From assembly GCA_963715565.1 (NCBI GenBank), contig OY970256.1:4092001-4156000 (forward strand): DNA of 64,000 nucleotides, given 5' to 3'. The translations under genes and the position numbers were made by a program. The number at the start of each line of letters is the position of its first letter. The first letter of the stretch is position 1. Origin of the DNA: JACVRN01 sp963715565 (GTDB taxonomy: Bacteria > Acidobacteriota > Blastocatellia > Pyrinomonadales > Pyrinomonadaceae). The notes beneath the pieces are model-generated. The model saw only the letters and a program-made list of their open reading frames with translations, did no database searches and was not told the DNA's origin. This document shows positions 7,644 to 15,903 of the stretch, one piece after another.

Positions 7644-8759
7644 ATGAAAAAAGCAAGCCTTGTGTTCTCGCTGCTTATCGTCGCAGGCATCATCGCTTAC
7701 ATGGAAAATAGAACGAACGGCATGGCGAACGATGTTCAACAGGAGAGCCAGACTAAATCGGCGCAGACGCAACCAAAAGCGGACGCACAGAAAAAGCCCG
7801 CCGCGCGCAACCTCGCCATCTTTATCTTCAACGGCGTGCAGATTATCGATTACACAGGCCCGTTCGAAGTCTTCGGGCAGGCGCACGACCGGGGCCAGCA
7901 CATCTTTAACGTCTACACGGTGGCGGAAAAGGCCGACCCCATCACGACCAACATGGGTATGACCGTCGTTCCGAAGTACACCATCGACAATATGCCGAAG
8001 GCGGACGTCATCCTCATGCCGGGAGGCGGTGTCGAAGATCAGATGAACAACCCGAAGGTCATCAAGTGGGTGCAGGACAGCGCGCGCGAAGCAGAGTTCG
8101 TGATGTCGGTCTGCAACGGCGCGTTTTTTCTGGGCAAGGCGGGACTTCTGGACGGCCTGACGGCGACGACTTACTACGGGCTGATAGACGAGCTGAAAAA
8201 GCTTGCGCCGCGCGCTCGTGTCGTCACCGACCAGCGCTTCACTGACAACGGAAAAATCATCACGACCGCAGGGCTTTCATCCGGCATTGACGGGGCGCTG
8301 CACCTCGTGGAAAGAATCGCGGGCCGGGGACGTGCGCAGGAGATTGCCCTCAACATGGAATACAACTGGCAGCCCGACGCGGGCTACGCGCGGGCCAGCT
8401 TTGCAGACCGCTACCTGCGCAAAATAATCGGTCGTCAAGGCTTCCAACTTCCCGACGGCGCGGTCACGAAAGTTCTGGGCCAGCAGGGAGACCGGACAGT
8501 TTGGGAAAAGAACTGGGAAGTGCGGCTGGATTTACCGGCGCAGGAGCTTCTGAAAATCATTGACACGAAGCTCGGCGAAGGCTGGACCAAACAATCGACC
8601 AGCCATGCCGGAGGCACAGCGCGCACGCTCTGGAAATTCACGGACGAAGATGGCAAGACGTGGAATGCCGTCTCGAACGTCGAGCTGCTCGCGGGTCAAC
8701 AGAACACTTACAAGCTGACGATTAAACTGGCGCGCGCAGATTCGGCGGCGCGGCTGTAA
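7644..8759 (+). CDS. Membrane-anchored DJ-1/PfpI-family protein with extra C-terminal domain
   Basis: A 371-residue protein. ATG 7644 is preceded by a strong AAGGAG. Residues 4-20 are a membrane anchor or signal, followed by a Gln/Lys-rich linker to about residue 55. Residues 56-235 form a DJ-1/PfpI (GATase1-like) domain beginning LAIFIFNGVQIIDYTGPFEVFG. The nucleophile elbow is at MSVCNGAFFLGKAGLLDG (Cys157). This resembles the N-terminal domain of GlxA-type regulators, but no AraC helix-turn-helix follows. Instead, about 110 residues of unrecognised sequence end the protein. Family members include hydratases, glyoxalases and deglycases; the exact activity here is open. Confidence 0.85.
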   Translation: MKKASLVFSLLIVAGIIAYMENRTNGMANDVQQESQTKSAQTQPKADAQKKPAARNLAIFIFNGVQIIDYTGPFEVFGQAHDRGQHIFNVYTVAEKADPITTNMGMTVVPKYTIDNMPKADVILMPGGGVEDQMNNPKVIKWVQDSAREAEFVMSVCNGAFFLGKAGLLDGLTATTYYGLIDELKKLAPRARVVTDQRFTDNGKIITTAGLSSGIDGALHLVERIAGRGRAQEIALNMEYNWQPDAGYARASFADRYLRKIIGRQGFQLPDGAVTKVLGQQGDRTVWEKNWEVRLDLPAQELLKIIDTKLGEGWTKQSTSHAGGTARTLWKFTDEDGKTWNAVSNVELLAGQQNTYKLTIKLARADSAARL

Positions 8760-8777
8760 ACTGAATTGAAGTTTCGT

Positions 8778-8978
8778 TAAGCCCCTGAAAGGGGCGCTCT
8801 ATCAGTAGCCCACATCGTCAGATGTGGGTCATGCGCGAGCAACACATCATCAAGCCCCGGTAGGGGCGGCATCAATCGAATGTCGCCCCTACCGGGGCTC
8901 TGGATTTGATGGCTACGTGTGGTCCCACCACTTACGTGGTGGGCTACTGATATGGTCGCCCCTTGCGGGGCTCAACAA
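8778..8978. repeat. Family B palindromic element (divergent copy)
   Basis: Ordered nested hairpins: a GCCCCTGAAAGGGGC head, a TAGCCCAC/GTGGG stem, paired inner arms containing GCCCCGGTAGGGGC and GCCCCTACCGGGGC, a CCAC/GTGGGCTA stem, and a GCCCCTTGCGGGGC head. The layout matches the elements at 28312-28516 and 56578-56778, with different stem sequences that remain paired. The gap from 8760 to 9083 holds nothing else I can identify. Confidence 0.85.
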
Positions 8979-9083
8979 AAAGATGTTGCCTCTCTGCGTG
9001 TCCAAAAAATCATTGACTCTCTGCGCTTTTAAGCATAGAACTGCGGGCGCTCTACAAAATCCCCCTCGCGCCGGGAGTCGAAG

Positions 9084-9554
9084 ATGATGAAAAGGATGCT
9101 CACCGTGGCGCTCGTCGTGCTCGTCGCAGCAGGCGTCGCTTCAGCCCAGATGAATGCAAACAAGGGCTCCAAGGCGGGTAAGAGTTCGGTCGAGGACCAG
9201 CTCATTAGTTTGGAAAAGCAGGCATGGGAGGCATGGAAGAATAAGAACGGCAGATTCTTCCAGACCTTTCTTTCGGACGACTCGCTCTTAATCAGCCCTA
9301 CCGGCATTGATGACAAAGCCGCGCAGGTCAAGAGCATTATCAACATGCCGTGTGAAGTCAGAGGCTACTCGCTGGATAATTTCAAGTTGACGATGATTGA
9401 CAAAGACACGGCGCTCTTAACCTACAGCGCCAAGCAGGACTACTCCTGCAACGGCAAGGCAGGGCCGCCGCAGGTCTGGGCCTCGTCCGTCTTCATCAAA
9501 CGCAACGGCAAGTGGCTCGGCGTCTTTCATCAGGAGACCCCCGCCGAACCATAA
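9084..9554 (+). CDS. Secreted SnoaL/DUF4440-like (NTF2-fold) protein
   Basis: A 156-residue protein with a clear signal peptide (MKRMLTVALVVLVAAGVASAQ). The mature part fits the NTF2/SnoaL-like DUF4440 pattern: an opening helix LISLEKQAWEAWKNKN, then FFQTFLSDDSLLISPTGIDDKAAQV, and C-terminal beta strands ending VFIKRNGKWLGVFHQETP. Such domains bind small ligands or act as periplasmic accessory proteins; no catalytic residue can be asserted. Two adjacent ATGs (9084, 9087) are possible starts. A perfect word-repeat palindrome begins 1 nt after the stop. Confidence 0.8.
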   Translation: MMKRMLTVALVVLVAAGVASAQMNANKGSKAGKSSVEDQLISLEKQAWEAWKNKNGRFFQTFLSDDSLLISPTGIDDKAAQVKSIINMPCEVRGYSLDNFKLTMIDKDTALLTYSAKQDYSCNGKAGPPQVWASSVFIKRNGKWLGVFHQETPAEP

Positions 9555-9555
9555 A

Positions 9556-9643
9556 GCAGTGACAAGTGACGAGTGACAAGTGACAAGCAAGAAGAAGCTT
9601 TTCTTTTTTATCTTGTCACTTGTCACTCGTCACTTGTCACTGC
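9556..9643. repeat. GTGACAA word palindrome, perfect 32-bp arms
   Basis: Left arm 9556-9587 is GCA, then GTGACAA, GTGACGA, GTGACAA, GTGACAA and a closing G. Right arm 9612-9643 is its exact reverse complement, with a 24-nt loop. Near-identical elements occur at 35648, 39854 and 40901. A hairpin this strong after a stop codon could terminate transcription or stabilise the RNA end. Confidence 0.93.
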
Positions 9644-9715
9644 TCTCTTGGCTTTCGCGGCGCGCATCAATTAAACTCCTTCCTAACTTTTACCTTCCTG
9701 GAATTTGAGGTTGTG

Positions 9716-9937
9716 ATGGGCGAACTCGGCGAGCGTCGTTGGGCCGTGATTAGCGAGCGCGGGTGCGAAGCTTCGGGGCTGAAGTATGACGAGGCTGTGG
9801 AGTTGGTCAAGCGCCTTGCGGGCGAAAGCGTGCACGGCCTCTGCATTGTCACCAGTAAAGCCGCAGACCACATGTCACACGAAGAGGCTCTGACAGCACG
9901 TGCCGCACGACGAACCACCACCACACCGCGCAAGTAA
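9716..9937 (+). CDS. Small hypothetical protein
   Basis: A 73-residue protein (MGELGERRWAVISERG...) I do not recognise. It has the look of a small alpha/beta protein: a short strand RRWAVISERG, a helix YDEAVELVKRLAGE, a strand GLCIVTSKAAD, then a Thr/Arg-rich tail. I take the ATG at 9716; the upstream extension runs into the GTGACAA palindrome and is unlikely to be coding. It converges on the minus-strand gene ending at 9994. Confidence 0.5.
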   Translation: MGELGERRWAVISERGCEASGLKYDEAVELVKRLAGESVHGLCIVTSKAADHMSHEEALTARAARRTTTTPRK

Positions 9938-9993
9938 AAATCCAGCTTCTGTTTTGTTCATTGTAGGGAGCAGGGCTTGTCCCTACTCAAAGA

Positions 9994-10713
9994 TTATCGA
10001 AAGGCAAAGTCTGCGACTAAGGGCAAGTGGTCCGAGGCCATGAGCGCCGTGCGGCTTCTGTGCAGCGTGAGGCTTTTCAATTCCAGTGTGTCGTCGTAAT
10101 AGATGTGATCAAGGTGAACCAGTGGCAGGATGCCGGGATAGGTTCGCGCGCTTCGCAGATGATAACGCACGTCTGCGCTCTTAAAATGCGTGGACAGCAG
10201 ACGCGAGCAGAGCCCGTGCGTCCATTCGTTGAAATCACCGAGCACGACGCGCGGCCCTTCGAGCGCACCGTTGTTCAATATCTCGTCGCTCAGGAGCTTG
10301 CGTCCCTGAAAGCGCCGTTCCAAAAAGGCCGTGCCGAGATGTATGTTAAAGACGTGTAGCTTGCGGCGCTCGTCCAGCGGCAGGTCAACGCGCAGGCAGC
10401 CACGGCGCTCGCGCCCGCGCCATGTAATGTCGTAATTTTTAGTTTCGACCATTGGCCTGCGGCTCAGGACCACGTTCCCGTAAGCCCCGCCGCGCAAGCG
10501 CCGGTTTTCACCGATGCGATAATCCATCCCCAGCTCTTCGGCTATGAAACGAGCCTGATGCAGATCGTGCCCGTGGCCGTCTATGCTCAAGACCTCTTGC
10601 AACGCGATGATATCGCCGCCCGTCTCGCGCAGCACGGCGGCAATGCGATCGGGGCGAACGCGCCGGTCCATCCCGACGCATTTATGAACATTGTAAGTGA
10701 CGATGCGAATCAT
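9994..10713 (-). CDS. Endonuclease/exonuclease/phosphatase family protein
   Basis: A 239-residue EEP-fold phosphodiesterase. Characteristic motifs appear in order: TYNVHKCVG (metal-site Asn), DIIALQEV (catalytic Glu), FNIHLGTAFLERR, VVLGDFNEW (Asp/Asn) and the final SDHLPLVADF (Asp-His). There is no signal peptide, so it is probably cytoplasmic. The closest named relatives are EEP proteins of the type often paired with cardiolipin synthase or found as phosphatases; the substrate cannot be told. It is downstream of the M1 peptidase gene on the same strand, and only a word palindrome separates the M1 stop (10813) from this ATG (10713). Confidence 0.9.
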   Translation of the reverse strand: MIRIVTYNVHKCVGMDRRVRPDRIAAVLRETGGDIIALQEVLSIDGHGHDLHQARFIAEELGMDYRIGENRRLRGGAYGNVVLSRRPMVETKNYDITWRGRERRGCLRVDLPLDERRKLHVFNIHLGTAFLERRFQGRKLLSDEILNNGALEGPRVVLGDFNEWTHGLCSRLLSTHFKSADVRYHLRSARTYPGILPLVHLDHIYYDDTLELKSLTLHRSRTALMASDHLPLVADFAFR

Positions 10714-10721
10714 AAGCCCTT

Positions 10722-10811
10722 AAAAGTCCCAAGTCTCAAGTCCCAAGTCCCAAGTCCAAAGCAAGAACTTGTCTTTTGACTTTGGACTTGGGACTTGAGA
10801 CTTGGGACTCT
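10722..10811. repeat. AAGTCCC word palindrome with unequal arms
   Basis: Left arm (10722-10761) contains AAGTCCC, AAGTCTC, AAGTCCC, AAGTCCC, AAGTCCA and AAG. The right arm (10777-10808) is the complement of the same series with one AAGTCCC missing. It occupies the interval between the M1 peptidase stop and the exo-endonuclease start, leaving 1 nt and 8 nt on the two sides. Confidence 0.9.
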
Positions 10812-10812
10812 T

Positions 10813-13548
10813 TTATTTCGCGTACTTCGCGCGTATACGGACGCAGCGCTCAAGGCCGTCCACGGTTTCCAGTACCTTGAGGCGCAGGTCGCGGTCCAGT
10901 GTTTTCTCGCGGTCCAGAAAACTCTGAACGGTCGTGAGCGCGCGCTGGTCGCACTGTCCCCCTAAGAAAGCGGCGAGCCAGCCGTTGACGAAGAAAATCT
11001 TGCGCGTGCGTTTCAACGTCGGAAGCTCAGAAAGCGCGCGTTCCAGATAGGGAAAGGTCAAGTCCGCCTGCTGAATCGAATTAAAGGGGCCGGTGCTGGC
11101 TTCGATCCAGCTCTCTGCGAGCTTCGCGTCCGAGAGATAGGCGTCGAAATAGCTGCGCTTGGTTTCGGCATCCGCAAGCGCTGCGCCCGCCGCGTAGGCG
11201 TATCGCTTGGCGTCGTCCGTGGTCTCTTCCCTACGCAGCTTTTCAAGGAGCGCGGGCGCTTCACGGTCGCCGCGCGACAGCAGTGCCGTCACAATGTCGA
11301 AGCGGTCGCGCGCACGCAAAGTCATGCCCGGAATCTTTAATTCACCGCTCAGAATTTTTTTGAGCATGTTGCGCCCTTCTTCGGTCATTGCGATTGATTG
11401 AAAGGCGCGAAAGTAAGTGATGCGCAAGCCTGCGGTTTCTGCGCCCTGCATCTTTCCGGAGAGCAGGGATTCCAAACGCGATGCTATGCCCTTTCTTTCA
11501 GCTTCCGTCAGGTAACGATTAAAAGCTGTGGAGACGCGGCTCAGGATGCTCTGCACAGTCACTTCGTCGCGCTCGTCTGGCAGAGCTTTCAGGGCAAGCT
11601 GTATGTAAGCAAGCGGAGCAAGCTCGGCCTCGCGCACGCTGTCCCAGAGCGCGCCCCAAAGCAGCGCGCGCAGAAAGTCATCCTTGACCGTAGTAGACGA
11701 TGTGCTCAAACGCTCTGCGACCGCACTACGGCTCACGTCGTCCAGCAGAAAACGACCGTAGCCGTAATCCTCATAGTTAGCGAAGACATAATCGGGGCGC
11801 TGCTTGCCTATTACTTCCTGAACTTTGGTCAAGCCGTCGCGATTGAGCGTGACAGTCATAGTCGCGGGCGGCGCATGGTCGTAATAGAGCAGGAGCCGGA
11901 CGCGCATGGGCCACGCTCCGCCTTCGTGCAGGACATCCGATTGATTGAGCGCGAAAGAATTGATGCGCTTTCTGTTGTCCGTCGTCCATTCGACGCGCAC
12001 GTCGGGCATCCCGCGCCGCTTGACCCACGCGGCAGCCCAGGCGTCGAGCTTTAAACCGGAAGTCTTCTCAAACGCGCCGACCAGATCGGCCCATTCGGCA
12101 TTCGCGTAAGCATGCTCCTTGAGAAACAACTGGACGGCGCGCTGGAATTTTTGCGGCTCAAGATAAAACTCCGCCTGTCGTAGCATCGAAGGAGCTTTGC
12201 GATAGACGATGTTGCCGTAAGCGGACTTGGCCGCGCTCAAATTGGAAATCTCCTGCCAGATGGGCGTCGTTCCCTTGGTCACGTCCGTCAAATAGGCAGA
12301 GGGTTTTGTCTTCTGATAAAAAACTTTCCACGCCTTGTACTCGGGCATCACGACCTCCATCGCCTTGTAGGCCATGAAAGTCGCGAAGCCTTCCTTGAGC
12401 CACAGGTCGTCGAACCAGCGCATGGTCACAAGGTCGCCGAACCACTGGTGCGCCAGTTCATGAAAGACAAGCTCGGCGCGGTTGATAAGATCGTTGGCCG
12501 TCGGGTCCGAAGGAAAGAGGATGCTCTCTTCGCGCAGAAAGGTCGCGCCCGCGTGCTCCATCCCACCGTAAGCGAACTCCGGCACAACGACCATGTCATA
12601 TTTCGGAAAAGGAAATTTGTAGTCGAAGTATTTAGCAAAGAACTTCAAGCCTTCGCGGTTCAAGCGAAAAACTTCCGCGAGTTCTTTACGCGCCCGCTCG
12701 GCCTTAGACTTACGCACAAAGACGCGCATCGAAGTCGCTTCGGCTATGGCGCGCACCACTTTTTCATAATCTTCGGGCGACTTCAAAGGCGGGTACGCCG
12801 TGTATTTATCACGAGGCAGGAACTCTGCCTCCCCAAACTCTGCGAACGGCCCGGCGGCGAAGGCGAAGAGATAAGTGCTGATAGGCTCAGTCTCGCGAAA
12901 GCGCGTGCGTATAAAGGGCGCACCTTCCATGATGTCTATGTTCTGCTCCAGCGTGTTAGTGACAACCTTCCATTCTTTCGGCGCAGTGACTTCCAGTTGA
13001 AAACGCGCTTTCAAATCCGGCTGGTCAAAGCAGGGAAAGGCCGTCGATGCATCCGACGGAACAAAGAGCGTGTAGATGTATTCGCTCTTGTCTTCGCGAT
13101 CGAGGTAGCGCGTGACGGCGCTGCCCGAAGTGAGCACGGGCGATTCAAACCGCAGGCGAATCAGGTTCTCGCCTTTGACCAGATAAGAGCCGGGAATAAT
13201 CAGATGGTCGTTGGTCTCGCGCGCGTCCGCGACCTTGCGCCCGTTCGCTTCTATGTCCCACACGCGCGAAGCGGGTTGCCCCTCTTTCGCGGCGAGCTTT
13301 CGCCAGTCGAGCACGAGCCTCTCCGGCTTCTCCCCGAGCGTGACGCGAATCTCCTCCGTTCCTTTCAACAATTCCGCGCCCGCGCGCAGCTCTATAGCGA
13401 TGGCGTAGCGCACGTTGCTGTAGCTTGCCGAACGCTCGCGCGCCAGCTCGCGCGGCACGCCCCCTTCGGGATCGGAATTATTGCCAGCCGCTTTCATCAG
13501 ACCGCCTGCGAATATAACTATGAGGATGAAGAATATTCTAGCCGTCAT
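10813..13548 (-). CDS. M1-family zinc aminopeptidase
   Basis: A 911-residue gluzincin aminopeptidase. The zinc and catalytic motif HELAHQW begins at residue 363, and the third ligand Glu lies in LWLKEGFATFMAY. The exopeptidase motif is GGMEHAG, a common bacterial version of GAMEN. An ERAP1-like C-terminal helical domain fills the last 350 residues. The start is decided by GGGGAGG lying 4 nt before the ATG at 13548; this gives an N-terminus MTARIFFILIVIFAGGLMKAAG that reads as a signal peptide, so the enzyme is probably periplasmic. A longer frame to 13593 lacks such a site. It follows the quinone oxidoreductase gene by about 50 nt on the same strand. Confidence 0.93.
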   Translation of the reverse strand: MTARIFFILIVIFAGGLMKAAGNNSDPEGGVPRELARERSASYSNVRYAIAIELRAGAELLKGTEEIRVTLGEKPERLVLDWRKLAAKEGQPASRVWDIEANGRKVADARETNDHLIIPGSYLVKGENLIRLRFESPVLTSGSAVTRYLDREDKSEYIYTLFVPSDASTAFPCFDQPDLKARFQLEVTAPKEWKVVTNTLEQNIDIMEGAPFIRTRFRETEPISTYLFAFAAGPFAEFGEAEFLPRDKYTAYPPLKSPEDYEKVVRAIAEATSMRVFVRKSKAERARKELAEVFRLNREGLKFFAKYFDYKFPFPKYDMVVVPEFAYGGMEHAGATFLREESILFPSDPTANDLINRAELVFHELAHQWFGDLVTMRWFDDLWLKEGFATFMAYKAMEVVMPEYKAWKVFYQKTKPSAYLTDVTKGTTPIWQEISNLSAAKSAYGNIVYRKAPSMLRQAEFYLEPQKFQRAVQLFLKEHAYANAEWADLVGAFEKTSGLKLDAWAAAWVKRRGMPDVRVEWTTDNRKRINSFALNQSDVLHEGGAWPMRVRLLLYYDHAPPATMTVTLNRDGLTKVQEVIGKQRPDYVFANYEDYGYGRFLLDDVSRSAVAERLSTSSTTVKDDFLRALLWGALWDSVREAELAPLAYIQLALKALPDERDEVTVQSILSRVSTAFNRYLTEAERKGIASRLESLLSGKMQGAETAGLRITYFRAFQSIAMTEEGRNMLKKILSGELKIPGMTLRARDRFDIVTALLSRGDREAPALLEKLRREETTDDAKRYAYAAGAALADAETKRSYFDAYLSDAKLAESWIEASTGPFNSIQQADLTFPYLERALSELPTLKRTRKIFFVNGWLAAFLGGQCDQRALTTVQSFLDREKTLDRDLRLKVLETVDGLERCVRIRAKYAK

Positions 13549-13598
13549 CCAACCTCCCCGCGCCATGAAGATGAAAAGATTGCTATCAGACAAAAAGT

Positions 13599-14606
13599 TC
13601 AGGAGCGGTCGTCGTCCGTAATCATGAGCACGACTTTGCCAAAGCTCTCGTTTGATTCCAGCCGCTCATGCGCCGCGCGTACTTCGCTCAGATTGTAAAT
13701 CTTATCTATCACGGGACGCACCGCACCGCGCGCAAGTAGCGGAACGACGTGCGCGGCAAAGCGTCGTGTGGCATAAGCTTTCTCTTCCACAGAGCGTGCG
13801 CGCAAGACCGTGCCCACGAGCTTCAAACGCTTGCTCATCACCTTACCGAAATCGAGCATAGCGCTTGCGCCTGAAGTTGTCCCGACCAGCATCATGCGCC
13901 CGCCGAGCGCGAGAGCATCGAGATTGGCCGCCAGATATTTTGCGCCGACTAAATCCAGCACGACATCCACGCCCGCTTCATTCGTCCAAGCGCGCACAGC
14001 TTCGACCATGCGCGTCGGGTCGTCTTCAATAGCCACCGCTTCATCAAGACCGTACTCGCGTGCGCGCTCCAATTTTTCCGGCGTGCGCGACGTTCCATAA
14101 ACAACCGCGCCTGCGGCGTGCGCCAACTGTACGGCGGCGAGCCCTACGCCGGAGCCCGCCGCGTGTACGAGCACGCGCTCGCCCATCTCCAACCCGGCCT
14201 GCGTAAACATCGCGTCGTGTGCCGTGATAAAAGCTTCGGGGACGGCTGCGGCTTCGGCCCAACTCAAATTTTCAGGAACCTCTGCGAGCGTCGATTCAGG
14301 CGCGACGATGTATTCGCTTTGCGCGCCGCCGCCCGTGATGCCGAAGACGCGCGCTCCCTTGCGAAACCGTCTAGCCTCTGGCCCGGCTTCTTCGACACGG
14401 CCCGCGAACTCAAGACCGGGAATGTCTGCGGGCGCACCCGGCGGAGCAGGATAGAGACCCCTTCGCTGAAGCAGGTCCGCGCGATTGAGGGCCGACGCAA
14501 AGACACGCACCAGCACACGGTCTGCCGCAGGCCCAGCAGGACGCTCGACCTCGCGCACCTCCAAACACTCAACCCCGCCGTGACACGCAATCACAACGGC
14601 TCGCAT
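13599..14606 (-). CDS. PIG3/Qor-type NAD(P)H quinone oxidoreductase
   Basis: A 335-residue zinc-less member of the medium-chain dehydrogenase superfamily. The N-terminal GroES-like domain contains ALNRADLLQRRGLYPAPPG, which is diagnostic of the PIG3-type quinone oxidoreductase branch. The Rossmann domain has VLVHAAGSGVGLAAVQLA and FGKVM near the C-terminal part. The family reduces quinones or enals with NADPH in the cytoplasm. I choose the ATG at 14606 (MRAVVIACHGG), which has GGAG 6 nt upstream; another ATG lies four codons earlier. It is the first gene of a short minus-strand unit with the M1 peptidase. Confidence 0.92.
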   Translation of the reverse strand: MRAVVIACHGGVECLEVREVERPAGPAADRVLVRVFASALNRADLLQRRGLYPAPPGAPADIPGLEFAGRVEEAGPEARRFRKGARVFGITGGGAQSEYIVAPESTLAEVPENLSWAEAAAVPEAFITAHDAMFTQAGLEMGERVLVHAAGSGVGLAAVQLAHAAGAVVYGTSRTPEKLERAREYGLDEAVAIEDDPTRMVEAVRAWTNEAGVDVVLDLVGAKYLAANLDALALGGRMMLVGTTSGASAMLDFGKVMSKRLKLVGTVLRARSVEEKAYATRRFAAHVVPLLARGAVRPVIDKIYNLSEVRAAHERLESNESFGKVVLMITDDDRS

Positions 14607-14622
14607 ACGCCGCTCCATAATT

Positions 14623-14709
14623 AAGTCTCAAGTCCCAAGTCTAAAGTCCAAAGTCAAAAAAAGGAAACAGGCTTCTGACTTGGGACATGGGACTTTGGAC
14701 TTTGGACTC
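14623..14709. repeat. AAGTCCC/AAGTCCA word palindrome between divergent genes
   Basis: Left arm (14623-14656) has AAGTCTC, AAGTCCC, AAGTCTA, AAGTCCA and AAGTCA. Right arm (14677-14709) complements to AGTCCA, AAGTCCA, AAGTCCC, ATGTCCC and AAGTCA. The arms use the same words in different order and pair imperfectly. It lies between the divergent starts at 14606 and 14731, where any promoters must also lie. Confidence 0.88.
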
Positions 14710-14730
14710 TATGATAGAGTGTGACGGCTG

Positions 14731-15702
14731 ATGAATAAAAGCTCGGACACGCTGGTCATAGTCAATCCTGCGGCGGCGAGGGCGCGGCGCGCATGGCCCC
14801 GGATTCACGCGGCGCTCGAAAAAAGCGGGCTGCGATTTTCCGTTTATGAAACGAGGCATGCGAATGATGCGACGGCGCGCACGCGGCAGGCGCTCAGGGA
14901 AGGCTACAAGACTATTGCGGCTGTGGGCGGCGACGGGACGCTGAGCGAAACGGCGGCAGGCTTTTTCGATTTCAACCACGAGGATGGAAACGATGCTTTG
15001 CCTGTCAGGATTAACCCGGAGGCAGCGTTGGCACTCTTGCCCGCAGGGACGGGAGATGATTTCGCGCGCGGCCTCGCGGGAAGACGCGAGCCCGTGGGCG
15101 AGTGGATTAAACGACTGACCAGCTCGGACGAGCGCAGTACGCGCACGGTCGATGTCATCGTCGGTCGCGTAGGCGATAGAAGAGAGCCTTTTATCTGTCT
15201 GAACGTTTCGACGATTGGACTGGGGGCGGACGTGGCCGCGCGCGTCGCAGCGCAGGGCCGCTTCATGCAGCGCCTGCCGGGCGAAACACGTTTTATGACG
15301 GCGGCAGGCGCGGCGCTCCTGGCATGGCGCGAGCGCCCGCATCGCATCAAGGCAAACGAAGCTGAAACAATTGAGTGCGCGTCAAATTTGATTGCGGTGG
15401 CAAATAATATTTACGCGGGCGGCGGCATGATGTTCGCGCCCGATGCGCGCACGGATGACGGGATGCTTGACGTAGTGCTCACCTGCGGCATCTCTCGCCG
15501 GACGATATTGCGCGAGCTGCCGCGCATACGTCAGGGCCGTCACATCGCGAACCCGCGCGTGCGGGTCATCAAAACAACGGGCGTGCGCGTTGAGCCTTTA
15601 ACCGAGAAGGACGCGCTGCCAATCGAAGCCGACGGTCAACCGCGCGGCCACACGCCCGCAGAGTTTCAAATCATGCCGTCAGCCTTGCGAATAGTTTTTT
15701 GA
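14731..15702 (+). CDS. Diacylglycerol/lipid kinase family protein
   Basis: A 323-residue protein of the DAGK catalytic family (YegS/BmrU/DgkB type). VIVNPAAARARRAWP near the start binds nucleotide, and the signature AAVGGDGTLSE is at residues 64-74 (Asp68). A second lipid-kinase motif is ALLPAGTGDDFARGL, and the C-terminal beta domain includes NNIYAGGGMMFAPDARTDDGMLDV. It phosphorylates diacylglycerol or a related lipid or sphingoid substrate at the membrane surface; the substrate is not evident. The gene converges on the TolC-like gene, with a family A repeat between. Confidence 0.93.
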   Translation: MNKSSDTLVIVNPAAARARRAWPRIHAALEKSGLRFSVYETRHANDATARTRQALREGYKTIAAVGGDGTLSETAAGFFDFNHEDGNDALPVRINPEAALALLPAGTGDDFARGLAGRREPVGEWIKRLTSSDERSTRTVDVIVGRVGDRREPFICLNVSTIGLGADVAARVAAQGRFMQRLPGETRFMTAAGAALLAWRERPHRIKANEAETIECASNLIAVANNIYAGGGMMFAPDARTDDGMLDVVLTCGISRRTILRELPRIRQGRHIANPRVRVIKTTGVRVEPLTEKDALPIEADGQPRGHTPAEFQIMPSALRIVF

Positions 15703-15721
15703 GAAGATGCGAGATAAGTAT

Positions 15722-15879
15722 TAGCTCCGTAGGAGCGTAGATGTTTATAGCCTAAGAGCATCAATCAAGAATCAAGCTCCGTAGGAGCGTCATATCATTT
15801 AGTCAAAACATGACGCTCCTACGGAGCTTGATTCTTAGAAATGCGTGCGAGCTATAAACATTCCGTCCCTACGGGACTT
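15722..15879. repeat. Family A palindromic element
   Basis: Left head GCTCCGTAGGAGC with ATGTTTATAG; inner arms containing AATCAAGCTCCGTAGGAGCG and its near-exact complement; CTATAAACAT and a right head GTCCCTACGGGAC. The right head differs from the left, yet is itself self-complementary (GTCCC with GGGAC), so each head forms its own hairpin. It lies between convergent genes. Confidence 0.93.
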
Positions 15880-15903
15880 TTGAAATAACTTCTGAGATAT
15901 CTC

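Noticed and set aside
12448..13698. 416-codon plus-strand frame
   Set aside because: It is the complement of the well-supported M1 aminopeptidase; composition is that of an antisense shadow.
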